Shown: positions 10,901-24,583, counted from the first letter of the stretch. The stretch is DNA of 64,000 nucleotides from Haliclona indistincta (GCA_964017065.1 OZ024785.1:14853965-14917964), one strand, 5' to 3'. The notes: generated by a model not told the origin, from the letters alone. Made by a program: numbers and translations.

Positions 10901-12106
10901 ACAACTTACTAGCATGTGTAATGAAGTTTGTTTGCATGAATGTTAATTTATTTTCTGATTCCGATCCTTACATGTGTTTGTAGAGAGAGCAACAGCTGAC
11001 GAGACAAGTCCATGAATTAATCATAAGTAAGAATCAAGTAGTGAGAGAGAACCATCAGCTCCAGCAGTCACAGCAAGAGGTAGACCAGCTGCTCATAAAA
11101 AATAATCAAAAGTTAAGCTCTCACCTCTTGTAGGCACAAGAGAGAGAGCAGCAACTGATGATAGAGAAAGATCAACTAGTGAGAGAGAAGGAGGAGCTCC
11201 AGGCAGCCAACACTAGAGGACAGGAAGAGGTCCAGCAGCTCAGACAGCAGGTCAGTGATAGTGAAATCATTGTACAATGGTCACTCTCATCTCCATCAGC
11301 TGTCAGTCATGAGCATTGCTGAGGGGAGGGAGGAGCAGCCCCACTGGGTGGTGAGGAGAGAGGAGGTGAAGCTGACAGAGGAGGTGCTGGGCAGAGGAGG
11401 CTGGGGTGAAGTGAGGGTCGCCAAGTTCCGTGGTCTGCGTGTAGCTGCAAAGTTCCTGCACGACGTAATCCTTTCCAATTACAATCGTCGTTTGTTTGTA
11501 CGAGAGATGACAATGGCTGCCAAGCTACGCCATCCTCACCTCATGCTGTTTATCGGTGCCACAAAGGAGGGACAAGCCATCATACTAACAGAGCTGATGC
11601 CGACCAGCCTGCGCAAGGAGCTGGAGAAAGAATTTGAGCTACCTCGAGTTCACATCACCTCCATTAGCCAAGATGTTGGTCGTGCTCTCTGCTACCTTCA
11701 CCAATGGCAGCCCCACCCAATAATCCATCGTGACATCAGTAGTGCCAATGTTCTTCTTGAGCCTCTCCCCAATGGCTACTGGCGAGCTAAGGTGTCCGAC
11801 TATGGATCAGCCAACTTCATGAATCTCGTCTCCACCACCATCGGTCCTGGTAACCCAACCTATGCTGCTCCTGAGGCCAGCTCTCCTCATCAACACTCAC
11901 CCAAAATGGACGTGTATAGCTACGGTATCCTCCTAGTGGAGATGTGCCTCGGAGAGCTCCCTGAGTCCCAACCAGAACGTCAGCAAGAACAGATCCAGCG
12001 TATCCTGTGGGTCAGCATGGTCTCCCTCATTAGGAGGTGCACCAGTGAAAGACCAGCTCATCGTCCCACCATGAGCAATATCATGGACCTACTGGCTAGG
12101 ATATAG
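7970..12106 (+). CDS. Kelch / coiled-coil / TKL-like protein kinase, copy 1
   Basis: Nine exons join in phase: 7970-8519, 9818-9981, 10087-10281, 10337-10484, 10600-10730, 10783-10887, 10984-11079, 11134-11250, 11300-12106, giving 770 residues. Residues 1-350 form a kelch propeller (LCVGGNLYMWGG, DSLYYFGGY, LFGGS, LLVIVGGV, LLVDFGG). About 390-500 is a heptad-rich coiled coil. About 525-770 is a serine/threonine-type kinase domain: GRGGWGEV P-loop (533-540), AAKF lysine, HRDISSAN catalytic loop, SDYG in place of DFG, then APE and DVYSYG. All key catalytic residues are kept. No signal peptide or membrane segment, so cytosolic. DYG is also known in LRRK-type TKL kinases. Substrate and ligand are unknown. 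Gene end faces ADAM copy 1. Confidence 0.9.
8611..9719. mobile_element. 1.1-kb foldback element in intron 1 of kinase copy 1
   Basis: Inverted arms of more than 85 bp start ggtcattccatatcatttca on both ends and continue with lower identity further inward. The tetramer GATT flanks both sides. The matching introns of copies 3 and 4 read tattgattgtaat without the insert, giving an empty site. There is no open reading frame of note, so it is a non-autonomous foldback copy. Confidence 0.75.
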
Positions 12107-13230
12107 GCTAGGATATAGAGCTGACTACACATGATACTACTGTACAACAACATGCTACATGTAACTACTGTGTGTGTGAACTGATGGTTTGTTTAGTTGT
12201 GTGGTATTTGTGTAATTTCAAGTTGTTTGGTGCAAATGCAAAGTTTTTGAATTAATATGCATTCAATTTCTTATTGTTCGTAAACTTCTTTCATTAATTT
12301 TGATGTCATGCTCTCAAATACTAGTGAGTCTAAGATATCATAGTGTAGCTGATCAAATATAATGTATTAGTGATGTATAAAGCAATATTCCACTCCTATT
12401 AATATACTAAAGTATGTTAGTCCTTGTATTAGTGTGTGATCTTGTGACACGAGTGCTAGCTGTCAGGTGTGCGGTAATGGCGTGATATTCAGGGTCAGCT
12501 TCCTCGTTGATCTCAAACCCATCAGTTGACTCAGTAGTATTAGCAGCTGCATGTGTCATGAGAGGAGCCGCTTCATCATCAGATGAGTCATTATCAGTGA
12601 CTACTTGACTATCATCAGATCTACCATCGAATATTCTCTTAACATCCTAATAATGAGAGAAAAATACAATTAGAATTGGCTTAAATATTGTGTTTATAAA
12701 GAGGGTGTCGATATAACAAGAAACGAAATGAAACACAAATAATAATAGAACAAAGTAATAATAAAGAATTTCCCTCATTTGACTGCTTTAAAATTGTGTT
12801 TATAGCGATAATGTTCTTCTCCCAGAAACAAAACAAAACCAATACCCCATTTATGGTTTATACCGGCTGGAGCAGCCTGGTTGCTGGTACCGACTGCTAC
12901 TCATTCTAGTAGCCAGTACACCAGTAGTGTGAAGTTGCTGGATGATTCACTACCAGAGAGCGTAATAAATGAAAGGAAACACGAAGAAAATATATATAAA
13001 CGATGAGGACTTATTAATTTTGGGGGGAAAATGAATCATTTTCAAAGTAGGCAGCGTGGCAATTGTCACCAACTTATTGTAGTATCAAGTACTGTAGTGA
13101 ATTACTAACCACTAGAATATGAACTGTCACTGATACTGGTATCCATATTAGTAGAGTCAGGAACAAGATGCTACCAACAATGTTCTCACGAACAAGCTGA
13201 ACTGTATGAATAGAAACACATTTTATCAGA

Positions 13231-13671
<441 letters not shown>

Positions 13672-14436
13672 TGTTATCATTATACTCACAGAATGCGTTG
13701 ACATCAAGGTTTGCTATGATACTGAAAACAAAAGTACTAAAGTCAAGATTGCATGGCTGGTACACATCGTGATGTGTCCTGAATGGAAGAAGAGATATAT
13801 TATCATAATGAGATTACACCCTTTAATAATTAGAGGAAGATATAGGTGAAGAAGACGTTGCACGCTACGATGCAGAAGGAACAATTTGGAGCCATCCATT
13901 TAAACGTAAAGTTTAAAATAAGGCCTGAGATTAACCCTTTAAGTTCTATTGACGCCTATTGGCATCATCATCAAAATGGCTTAAGTAGAAAGTTCCGACA
14001 TTTACCAAAAAACCGCTTGAAACTTTGAAAGACATTACATTTTTACTTTGAGCAAATCAAATTTTGACAAATAGTTTAGTAACTAAAGGGTTAACAGCGA
14101 ATCACATGATAATATTTCCTATGACAGTATCGCCAGACATTAGACGTTATTGCAAAATGAGAGCTGAAGAGGAGAGGAAGAGAGAAGGATGGACCAACCC
14201 CAACAGACTGACAGGTCCCTCCCTCACAGAAGCTACCATCGGGCAGGCTAGTAGAGCCACTATTGAGAGGAGAGCACAGTGAGCTGGTAGCTGTGGAGTT
14301 AGGCTGACAGCACACCTTACACTCATCATCACCTGTACAACACAGTGAGTATAGCTAGGTGTACCACATACAGCTTGGAAATACGGACAGACAGATAGTA
14401 GACAGACAAACAGAGACACAGCTGATACTATAGACT

Positions 14437-14668
14437 AGGTTACCTCTACAGTAGAGACACAGCTGATGCTATAGACTAGGTTACCTCTACAGTAGAGACA
14501 CAGCTGATACTATAGACTAGGTTACCTCTACAGTAGAGACACAGCTGATACTATAGACTAGCTTACCTCTACAGTAGGGACACAGCTGATACTATATAGA
14601 CTAGCTTACCTCTACAGTATAGACACAGCTGATGCTATAGACTAGGTTACCTCTACAGTAGCAGAGCA
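14437..14668. repeat. 41-bp minisatellite, copy 1 version
   Basis: About 5-6 units of a 41-bp repeat with core ttacctctacagtagagaca. It directly follows the ADAM exon 14651-14744 in the minus-strand sense. Each unit holds a CTACTGTAGAG/GTAAG-type donor on the minus strand. Confidence 0.9.
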
Positions 14669-14989
14669 CCATGTTGTTCCTAAAGCAAACATCTCTGCAC
14701 ACTGTAGCACCATCATAGACAATGATGAGTTGAGACATTGACCACTAGAGAATAGACAACACAACCATCATTATTATAATAAAAAATCACTTTAATATAT
14801 AAACTTGTTTATAATTACATTTTTTAGTGAGAAAATGTTTTATTTGAGCTCAAAATATACAATGTAAACAGCAGCAAGTACATGTACTCACTTGACTCCA
14901 CAAGGTGTATTCTCTGGTAGGAATGGAGGAGTGCATGGTAGGAATGGAGGAGGAATGGAGGAGTGGTTGGACAATTCAAGTGGTTCAGA

Positions 14990-15869
14990 AACACCCTAAC
15001 GAAATCAGAAACATGTGATTCACAAGTAGCAAGAAGGGTGCGTAAGGCAGAGACAGAAGGTGCCATATCATCTGCATATGTACAGTAAGGGCGCCTGCAT
15101 AATGGCTATTCCTGAAAAACGACTAACTCCAGTAGACGAGTCATGCTTTAAAAGCAGCTCATCTACATTTTTGTAAATAAATAAAAAGCAATACAGGTGA
15201 CAAAACATCACACTGGCGAACTCCATTGGATACTGTGAAAGGAGTAGAGAGAGCATTTTTCCACCTCACAGATAAGTTTTGCGTAGAGTACCAAGAACTT
15301 TATAGCAAACGAACCACAGGCAAGGGAAGACCACCTGACACAAGCAGATCAAATAAAATGTCATGTCTGACAAGATCACATACCTTGGAAGCATCTGCAG
15401 AATTACAACGCGCGGGCATTATTTTACGGAATGTCGTACGCATACATAGATACATACATACATAGCTCGAGAGGAGCAGTATGGGGCTCGCTCAGGCTCG
15501 CCCCAATTAAAATTAATCGCAATCTTGCTGCAGATTATAGAGAGAGAGTGCATGAATAATGTATAAAAAGATTGACACTGGACTGTCTGAAGAGAGCCAA
15601 ATAAGCAATGCATGGAAGAGTGACCTATCCTGTACCTACAGTGTATTATTATAGGGATTTTGAACAGTTGAAAGATTATCATCTTGATTCTTGAAATCGC
15701 CGTGAACTGCATTAACCAGGATAGTTGCATGTCCTCTGTAGATGGTAAAACTCTCCATACAGTACGTTAATAATTACGAGGAGTTAAACTTCAGTTAGTA
15801 AGTGATGAGAACTATAGCTGGTAGCGTGGCAGCCCCACCCAGCCATAGCAACTCCCACGTGTTTTCAAG
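14990..15869. other. Region between ADAM copy 1 and kinase copy 2
   Basis: Begins with the block shared with 3880-4020, and later (15655-15800) the block shared with 6822-6965. A plus-strand stretch 15226-15465 is open for 79 codons, but I recognise nothing in it and do not call it a gene. Confidence 0.4.
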
Positions 15870-18800
15870 ATGGCGACATACAGCCCTAGTTGTGCTCCTC
15901 TGCCTCGCAGGGGTCATTCAACACTTTGTGTTGGTGGTAACCTGTACATGTGGGGAGGTTTTGTAGATGGTATACCAGAGGTACACGATAGTCCAGAGAA
16001 GAGAGAGTTCCTATCTAGTGTGGACGTGTTTCAATCAGACTGTGGTGACTGGATACGGCGGGAGACCAGTGGAACACCTCCACTGGGAGTGAAGGGATAT
16101 TGCTGTGCTGCAGTGGGTGACTCGCTGTATTATTTTGGTGGTTACTGTGGACATGATAAGTGCTGTCATAATAGTGTGCACAAGCTGAGCACATCGTCCC
16201 TTCAATGGATGATGCTATCTCCCTCTACATCTGAGAGTGGGACACCGATGAGGAAGATGAACTGTGGTATGGCAGCATTCAGGGATGGTGAGGAGGAAAT
16301 CTTATGTGTAGTAGCAGGATATGGTCTTACTCCATCACATCATCAACCTGGAGCACAGTATGAAACTGATCATGGTTATAACTGGTGTAATGAACAACAC
16401 ATGTTCAGTCTAAGCACTAGTGAGTATGATAAATTATAAGATAAGCATGCTGAGTATGACAACCCTCATTGTGTTCTTGGTTTTATGTAATTTCACTATA
16501 AAATTATATTCTCGATGCTCTAGTCCTTTCTCTCAATGTGTTGTGTATTGAGTGAGAGATGATGTACAGCACCTCAAAGGCCTGGCAAGGCAAGACAAAG
16601 GCCTGGAATGTTTTTCAGTCTTTAGCTGCACGCAACTGTCATCGCTGGTGATACAGCTGAAGCATTTAAACTGGCTCACAGGACTGCAGCTGTAACGCGG
16701 ATTGCATTTCAGTGACACCTGATATTTATGTCTTTAGCATAAGTAGCTTTAGTCCTTGGCAACCACCGTTTGATGGCAGAGCGCCCTTAACAGTGAATTC
16801 TACGTACTTTCCAATGTGAAATTCCCAAACGTTTTAGCATCTCAATTGCATTTGCTAGTAGTAGTTGTAGATGATGTCATATACCTCCTGCAGGAGAGTG
16901 GAGCTCACCATGCAAGAGTCACTGGACAGCCTTCTCCTCCATGTAGTGCCTTCACTCTCACTCCAGTGGGTGAGAGGAGAGCTGCACTGTTTGGTGGTAT
17001 GATTGGACCAAAACTCATTAATGATGATCTACTGATAGTTGAGCTGACCAAACACACTGTGGTGAGTGTGTGATAGTGAGCTGGGTTGATCCACTTGTTA
17101 GTAACTCTGCTAACTCTAACTCCTACTAACTCACTCACACATCATGTACTCACAGTACACTATCTTATTGTGTTGTACTAACCCATCTGCTCTTACCAGC
17201 ACTGGACCAAGATCAAAAAATCATCAGTTTTCAGCTTCGCAAAATGGCCTATAAAAAGGCGTAATCATGCTGCCGCATGTGTGAGTGGTCCACTACTAGT
17301 GATAGTGGGAGGGGTGACGTATGACGATAAATGGACTACTATCATTGATTGTTGGATTCATGACCTCACTACAATGAAGTGGAAGAAGGTAATTTGTGTT
17401 CTACATGTGTATCAGATACTGTATGTTTGGTTTTGGTCTTCAGCTACCACTCCCTGACACTGTGACCGAACGTGTGCTCCACTCACTCTCTGCAATACAA
17501 CTATCACCACACAATGTGTTGCTGGTAGCTTTTGGTGGACGGAGATCACTCTATAGTGCAGATATACTATCTGACACTGTCTTCATTGAATTGAGTGAGT
17601 ATATGAACATGTGATGCTCAATTGCAGTACAGCCAGTAGCTATAGTGTCACACACTGCACAGTGGTACTGGTGTACTGTAGACACATAACAGCTCTCTCC
17701 ATGCAGTCCAGGGAGGAGATGGTCAGTGGGTGGTGGGGAGGGTAGGAGCAGCCTTGGAAGACAAGCGGGAGTACCAGCAGATGTTGTCAGAGGGAAGAAG
17801 AAGGAGGGTGGAGGGTAGCAGTGATCAGCTCCATGAGGTGAGACATTGTTCCCTCTGACAATGCTGTTAGTAATGGTGGTTACTACATCACACAGCAACA
17901 AGTACAGCTGGAGAGAGCCAGAGAGGTTGAGCAACGACTGATGACAGAGCTTCAGCAACTGACTAGAGAGAAGGAACAAGTGACTAGAGATAAGGAACAG
18001 GTTTGCTCGTTGTACAACTTACTAGCATGTGTTTTGAAAACTATAATGGGTTTTTGCATGAATGTTGGCATTCCTTTCTGGTTTCCACCATTTTATGTGT
18101 TTGTATAGAGAGAGCAGCAACTGATGAGACAAGTCCAGGAATTGTTCACTATTAAGAATCAAGTAGTGAGAGAGAACCATCAGCTCCAGCAGTCACAGCA
18201 AGAGGTAAACCTGCTGCTCATAAAAAACTAGTAAAATGTTTAGCTCTCACCTCTTGTAGGCACGAGAGATAGTGCAGCAACTGATGAGAGAGAAAGATCA
18301 ACTAGTGAGAGAGAAGGAGGAGCTCCAGGCAGCCAACACTAGAGGACAGGAAGAGGTCCAGCAGCTCAGACAGCAGGTCAGTGATAGTGACATTATTGTA
18401 CAATGGCCACTCTCATCTCCATCAGCTGTCAGTCATGAGCATTGCTGAGGGGAGAGAGGAGCAGCCCCACTGGGTGGTGGGGAGAGAGGAGGTGGAGCTG
18501 ACTGAGGAGGCTCTGGGCAGAGGAGGCTGGGGTGAAGTGAGAGTCGCCAAGTTCCGTGGTCTGCGTGTAGCTGCAAAGTTCCTGCATGACATAATCCTGT
18601 CCAACTACAATTGTCGACTGTTTGTACGAGAGATGACAATGGCTGCCAAGCTACGCCATCCTCACCTCCTGCTATTTATCGGAGCCACCAGGGAGGGACA
18701 AGCCATCATACTAACAGAGCTGATGCCGACCAGCCTGCGCAAAGAGCTGGAGAAAGAAGTTGAGCTACCTCGAGTTCACATCACCTCCATTAGCCAAGAT

Positions 18801-19223
18801 GTTGGTCGTGCTCTCTGCTACCTGCACCAATGGCAGCCCCACCCAATAATCCATCGTGACATCAGCAGTGCCAATGTTCTTCTTGAGCCTCTCCCCAATG
18901 GCTGCTGGCGAGCTAAGGTGTCCGACTATGGATCAGCCAACTTCATGAATCTTGTCTCCACCACTAATCCTGGTAACCAAACCTATTCTGCTCCTGAGGC
19001 CAGCTCTCCTCATCAACACTCACCCAAAATGGACGTATATAGCTACAGTATCCTCCTAGTGGAGATGTGCCTCGGAGAGTTCCCTGAACCAAAACGTCAG
19101 CAAGAACAGATCCAGCGCATCCAGTGGGTCAGCATGGTCTCCCTCATTAGGACGTGCACCAGTGAAAGACCAGCTCATCGTCCCACCATGAGCAATGTCA
19201 TAGACCTACTGGCTAGGATATAG
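15870..19223 (+). pseudogene. Kelch / coiled-coil / TKL-like kinase, copy 2, with a 4-nt frameshift
   Basis: Exons correspond one to one with copy 1: 15870-16419, 16894-17061, 17200-17388, 17444-17594, 17707-17837, 17896-18000, 18109-18204, 18260-18376, 18426-19223. All sizes preserve phase except exon 2, which is 168 instead of 164 nt because TGCA is inserted after GAGCTCACCA. Reading on gives a stop within 15 codons. A cryptic acceptor inside the exon (before CTCACCATGC) would restore the frame with loss of about three residues, so weak function cannot be excluded. The kinase exon is open with GRGGWGEV, HRDISSAN and SDYG intact. Decay is therefore recent, or this is a sequencing error. Confidence 0.8.
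16570..16880. repeat. Interspersed repeat in intron 1 of kinase copy 2
   Basis: About 310 bp absent from the same intron of copies 3 and 4. A block near 16610-16690 (gatacagctgaagcatttaa) is found in inverted orientation near 61920-61990, in the same intron of copy 5. Confidence 0.6.
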
Positions 19224-20330
19224 AGCTGACTACACTTGATACTACTGTACAACAACATACTACATGTAAGTACTGTGTGTGTGAACTGATGGTTTGTTCA
19301 GTTTTGAGGTATTTGCGTAATTTCAAGTTGTTTGGTGCAAATGCAAAGTTTCTGAATTAATATGCATTCAATTTCTTATTGTTCGTAATTCTTTCATCAA
19401 TTTTGAAGTCATGCTCTCAAATACTAGTGACTCTAAGATATCATAGTGTAGCTGATCAAATAATGTATTAGTGATGTATAAAGCAATATTCCACTCCTAT
19501 TATACTAAAGTATGTTAGTCCTTTGTATTAGTGTGTGATCATGGGACACGAGTGCTAGCTGTCAGGTGTGCGGTAATGGCGTGATATTCAGGGTCGGCTT
19601 CCTCGTTGATCTCAAGCCCATCAGTTGACTCAGTAGTATCAGCAGCTGCATGTGTCATGAGTGGAGCCGCTTCATCATCAGATGAGTCATTATCAGTGAC
19701 TACTTGACTATCATCATATCTACCATCGAATATTCTCTTAACATCCTAATAATGAGAGAAAAATACAATTAGAATTGGCTTAAATATTGTTTTTATAAAG
19801 AGGGTGTCGATATAACAAGAAACGAAATGAAACAAAACAATATTATAAGATTTACAAATAATTAAAGCACAAAGTAATAATAGAGAATTGCCCTCATTTG
19901 ACTGCTTTAAAATTGTGTTTATGGCGATAATGTTATTCACCAAGAAACAAAACAAAACCAACACCATTTAAGGTTCACCGGCTGGAGCAGCCTGGTTGCT
20001 GTTACCGATTGCTATACTCATTATAGTAGCCAGTAGACCACTAGTGTGAAGTTGCTGGATGATTTACTACCAGAGAGCGTAGCAATGAAAGGAAACACGA
20101 ACGATGAGGACTTATATTTATTTTGGTGGGAAAATGAATCGTTTTCAAAATAGGCAGCGTGGCGATTGTCACCAATTTATTGTAGTATCAAGTACTGTAG
20201 TGAGTTACTAACCACTAGAATATGAACTGTCACTGATACTGGTATCCATATTAGTAGAGTCAGGAACAAGATACTACCGACAATGTTCTCACGAACAAGC
20301 TGAACTATATGAAGAGAAACACATTTATCA

Positions 20331-20400
20331 GAGAGAGAGAGAGGGAGGGAGGGAGGGAGGGAGGGAGGGAGGGAGGGAGGGAGGGAGGGAGAGGGAGAGG

Positions 20401-20446
<46 letters not shown>

Positions 20447-20552
20447 GAGAGAGAGAGAGAAAGAGAGAGAGAGTGATAGGAGAGAGCGAGAGAGAGAGAG
20501 AGGGGGGAGGGAGAGGGAGAGAGAGAGGGGGGAGGGAGAGAGAGGGAGGGAG
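20331..20552. repeat. GA-rich microsatellite in ADAM copy 2 intron
   Basis: GGGA, GA and GAAAGA runs at the same intron position as the tract in copy 1. Confidence 0.9.
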
Positions 20553-21279
20553 ATGTGTTATCAATATACTCACAGAATGCGTTGACATCAAAGTTTGCTA
20601 TGATACTGAAAACAAAAGTACTGAAGTCAGGATTAGATGGTACACATCGTGATGTGTCCTGAATGGAAGAAGAGATATATCGTAATGAGATTACAACCTT
20701 TGATAATTAGAGGAAGATATAGGTGAAGACGCTGCACGCTACGATGCAGAAGGAACAATTTGGAGTAAACGTAAAGTTGAAAATAAGGCCTGAGATTAAC
20801 CCTTTAAGTTCTATTGACGCCTATTGGCATCATCATCAAAATGGCTTAAGTAGAAAGTTCCGACATTTACCAAAAAAAACCGCTTGAAACTTTGCAAGAC
20901 ATTACATTTTTAAATCAATTTTTAAAAAATAATTTAGTAACTAAAGGGTTAACAGCGAATTACATGATAATAATTATTTCTTATGAAAGTATCGCCAGAC
21001 ATTAGACGCTAATGCAAAATGAGAGATGAAGAGGAGAGGAAGAGAGAAGGATGGACCAACCCCATCAGACTGACAGGTTCCTCCCTCACAGAAGCTGCCA
21101 TCGGGCAGGCTAGTAGAGCCACTATTGAGAGGAGAGCACAGCGAGGTAGCTGTGGAGTTAGGCTGACAGCACACCTTACACTCATCATCACCTGTACAAC
21201 ACAGTGAGTATAGCTAGGTGTACCACATACAGCTTGGAAATACGGACAGACAGACAGTTGACAGACAAACAGAAACACA

Positions 21280-21798
21280 GCCGATACTATAGACTAGGTT
21301 ACCTCTACAGTAGAGACACAGCTGATACTATAGACTAGGTTACCTCTACAGTAGAGACACAGCTGATACTATAGACTAGGTTACCTCTACAGTAGAGACA
21401 CAGCTGATACTATAGACTAGCTTACCTCTACAGTAGAGACACAGCTGATACTATAGACTAGCTTACCTCTACAGTAGAGACACAGCTGATACTATAGACT
21501 AGCTTACCTCTACAGTAGAGACACAGCTGATACTATAGACTAGCTTACCTCTACAGTAGAGACACAGCTGATACTATAGACTAGCTTACCTCTACAGTAG
21601 AGACACAGCTGATACTATAGACTAGCTTACCTCTACAGTAGAGACACACCTGATACTATAGACTAGCTTACCTCTACAGTAGAGACACAGCTGATACTAT
21701 AGACTAGCTTACCTCTACAGTAGAGACACACCTGATACTATAGACTAGCTTACCTCTACAGTAGAGACACACGGGATACTATAGACTAGCTTACCTCT
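21280..21798. repeat. 41-bp minisatellite, copy 2 version
   Basis: About 12-13 units. Each carries on the minus strand the last 11 exon bases CTACTGTAGAG plus GTAAG or GTAAC, as at the real donor at 21794. Confidence 0.92.
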
Positions 21799-22253
21799 AC
21801 AGTAGCAGAGGACCATGTTGTTCCTAAAGCATACATCTCTAGATCTGCACACTGTAGCACCATCATTAGACGATGATGAGTTCAGACATGTACCACTAGA
21901 GAATAGACAAGACAACATTCGAAATATACAACGCAAACAGCTGCAAGTACATGTACTCACTTGACACCACAAGGTGTATTCTCAGGTAGGAATGGAGGAG
22001 TGGATGGACAATTCTCTGATCCACTACAGCAGTACATGTTAGATCATTTGACACATCTCTGGTACAATAATGTGCATGTGTACCTGCATGTTGTGTTACC
22101 ACGGCAGAGCTGGTTGTTAGCGGCAACCATGTTACATATCTTGCCCTCACTAGCTGGTATCACAGCACAGTTTCTACAACACACATTGTTGACATCGCTA
22201 TAGGGAGAGGGAGGGATAGAGGGAGGAAGAGAGGGAGGAAGGAGGATCTTAAC

Positions 22254-22385
22254 AATCGAGAGAAATGGGTCAATGTCAGAGAGCAGATTAAAGTGTCTTC
22301 TGACATGTACAATTCACCATCATGTGATCTAATCATCAGTGTTTGAATGCTAATACATGCATTGTAGCTGCCATATTGTTTACCA
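22254..22385. repeat. Old copy of the element end also at 32450-32560 and 55640-55760
   Basis: Aligned words include gagagcagat, aagtgtctt, aatgctaatacat and tgtagctgccat. The same fragment sits at 44112-44255 in ADAM copy 4, so insertion preceded the cassette duplication. Confidence 0.55.
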
Positions 22386-23340
22386 GTTATGGGTAGCATA
22401 AAATTATTTGTATGGACTCATTCAATCTGTGCTTACAGTATACTGACTAACCTGCATGTGGCACCATCTTTTAACATGCAATCGCTAGTACAGCACATGT
22501 CTTCTCTGTCAGGACCAACATCACATTCTTCATTTCCATCCACTTGATAGTTACCGCACATTGTCATAGTACGCTCTGTGAGTAATGATAGAGACATGTA
22601 CACACATCGTCATGGTACGCTCTGTGTATAATGATAGAGACACTGATGTACACACATCTGAGAATGGAGAGTGCTCAATGTAGGCACATCAGGTTCAAGA
22701 CACGTTCATTTACAGCACAACTGGCTGATGGCAAGCCATCAAGAGCCTTGTATCTTGGACGCCTCTTGTCTTTTTAGACGCAGACATTGCTGCAACTATT
22801 TTAGCAAGCAAGCACGCCCTAGTCTATGACAGTTACACTGTATGCACATAATGTATCGTAATGCACATTCATGATAAATTATGGGAAAATAAATCTTGTT
22901 GCTGCCTCACGCATACGCATATACCAGCAGATACTGCAATCATCTAGACACTAGTCACATGAGTACTGACTATGCCTCCTACTGCAGGTGTGGGCAGTCC
23001 CACCATACGGTAATCAATGAGACAAACACCGACTAGGTATACACACACACACACATCATATCCTCCTCACCTACTAAGCAGTTCCGTTCTGGTGGTATAT
23101 CAAATCTTGAATTGATAACGCGGGTGATAGCACGAATTGAACAATTCGAAAATACCTATCATGATATAGTCAATGATTTAGAATGGATACCATTCTGTGC
23201 AAACTCGTACATCAGGTACTTGCCGTCAGTTGAAGATGGGTTACACTCCGCTGTGTTAGGATCATGGAAACTGCCCCAGTTATGACCTGAGAGATCAGAG
23301 ATGGTGTCGTGTATTACAGCTGTGTATTTAGTAGACTTAC

Positions 23341-23346
23341 CAAATT
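23341..23346 (-). other. Six-nucleotide microexon (copy 2)
   Basis: AATTTG on the minus strand, flanked by cag before and gtaagt after. It joins CACG from exon 23687-23800 to GTCATAAC of the next exon, coding H-E-F-G-H. Details are under the copy 4 microexon. Confidence 0.8.
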
Positions 23347-23388
23347 CTGTTTTGCGTACCAAGAGTAACACATGTAGGAAGAAAAGAA

Positions 23389-23887
23389 GTTATACACACA
23401 CACGCACACGCACACACGCACACACACGCGCAAACACACACACGCACACACACACACACGCACACACACACAAAGGTACATATCAAGCAGACGATGGCAG
23501 AGCCAGCTAACACCTTTGCATGCAACAAGATGGTCTCGCAACTCCTGGAACCCAAGGGCTAGGAGCTCACAGGAGTACTGACTGTGCGACCTAAGGCAAG
23601 AGTGGGCAGTCCCACCTGAACTTCGGGCGGTCAACCAGTTCTCGAGATCAGGTATCCATTGTATAAACTCTCGCTCACTTACTCACCGTGTCCAGTAACT
23701 TGTATAACTACAGCCATCAGCAGTAATCTACCACCTGACATGATCGACGAGATACCAGTCTGTCCAGAGAAGAAGGGTTGTCCATTGAAGTTTTGTACCA
23801 CTGCAGAACACAAAAATTAAAGTAGTCAAAGGTGGGTGTGTCTTCTATTTATGGAAAATCTTTTATCAGACATTTCATTATAGCTAA

Positions 23888-23936
<49 letters not shown>

Positions 23937-23952
23937 GAGTGTGTGTGTCTGT
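23389..23952. repeat. CA and TG microsatellites flanking an ADAM exon
   Basis: A (CA)n-rich run with cg interruptions at about 23389-23476 and a (TG)n run at about 23888-23952 lie in the introns on either side of exon 23687-23800. Copy 4 has the same pair at 47340-47433 and 47841-47965. Confidence 0.9.
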
Positions 23953-24583
23953 GTATACCAGGTGAGCATATAGAGATGTAAGCTAGTCCGAGCAGACCAT
24001 CAGTGAAGCTATCACCACTAAACAGATGAACCAGACACACTTCACCAACATTCATATGATCAAGAGCCTGAGAAAGAGAGAGAAGGAGAGAGGGAGGGAG
24101 AGAGGGAGGAAGAGAGAGTGGGAAGGAGGGAGGGTGCATGGACAGAGAGGGAGGGAGAGAGAGGAAGGGAAGGAGGGAGGGTGGGAGAGAGAGAGAAGGA
24201 GGGAGGGAGAGAGAGTGAGTGAGTGAGCAAGAGAGGGAGGGAGGAAAAGTGAACGATCAAATGTGTTATTTCAGATTTCAGTTCCTTTACTATTATCCAG
24301 CACATAACTCACTGATAGTATATCTTGTGCTGATCTTCCAGCTGTCTGAAAATCATTCAGTAACTCCACCTACATTATAAAGAGTACCTATCATTGAATA
24401 ACTACACAAAGTATCACACTATGATTACGAGGATCTAGATTAGCCTGTTTTCATTAGATAGCATATCTACATTTCCTTTTCTAGAGTGAGTATTGGTAGT
24501 GAGCACACATGCTAGTCAATGTAATATGATTAAGGTCTACTAGTACAGTCAGGCTGATTGAATGGTCATTCTGCATAGTTATT

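Noticed and set aside
23159..23371. Continuous reading through the ADAM zinc region giving DLSGHNWG without an HE pair.
   Set aside because: That reading crosses a 54-nt intron. The microexon model restores the full motif with good splice sites on both sides.
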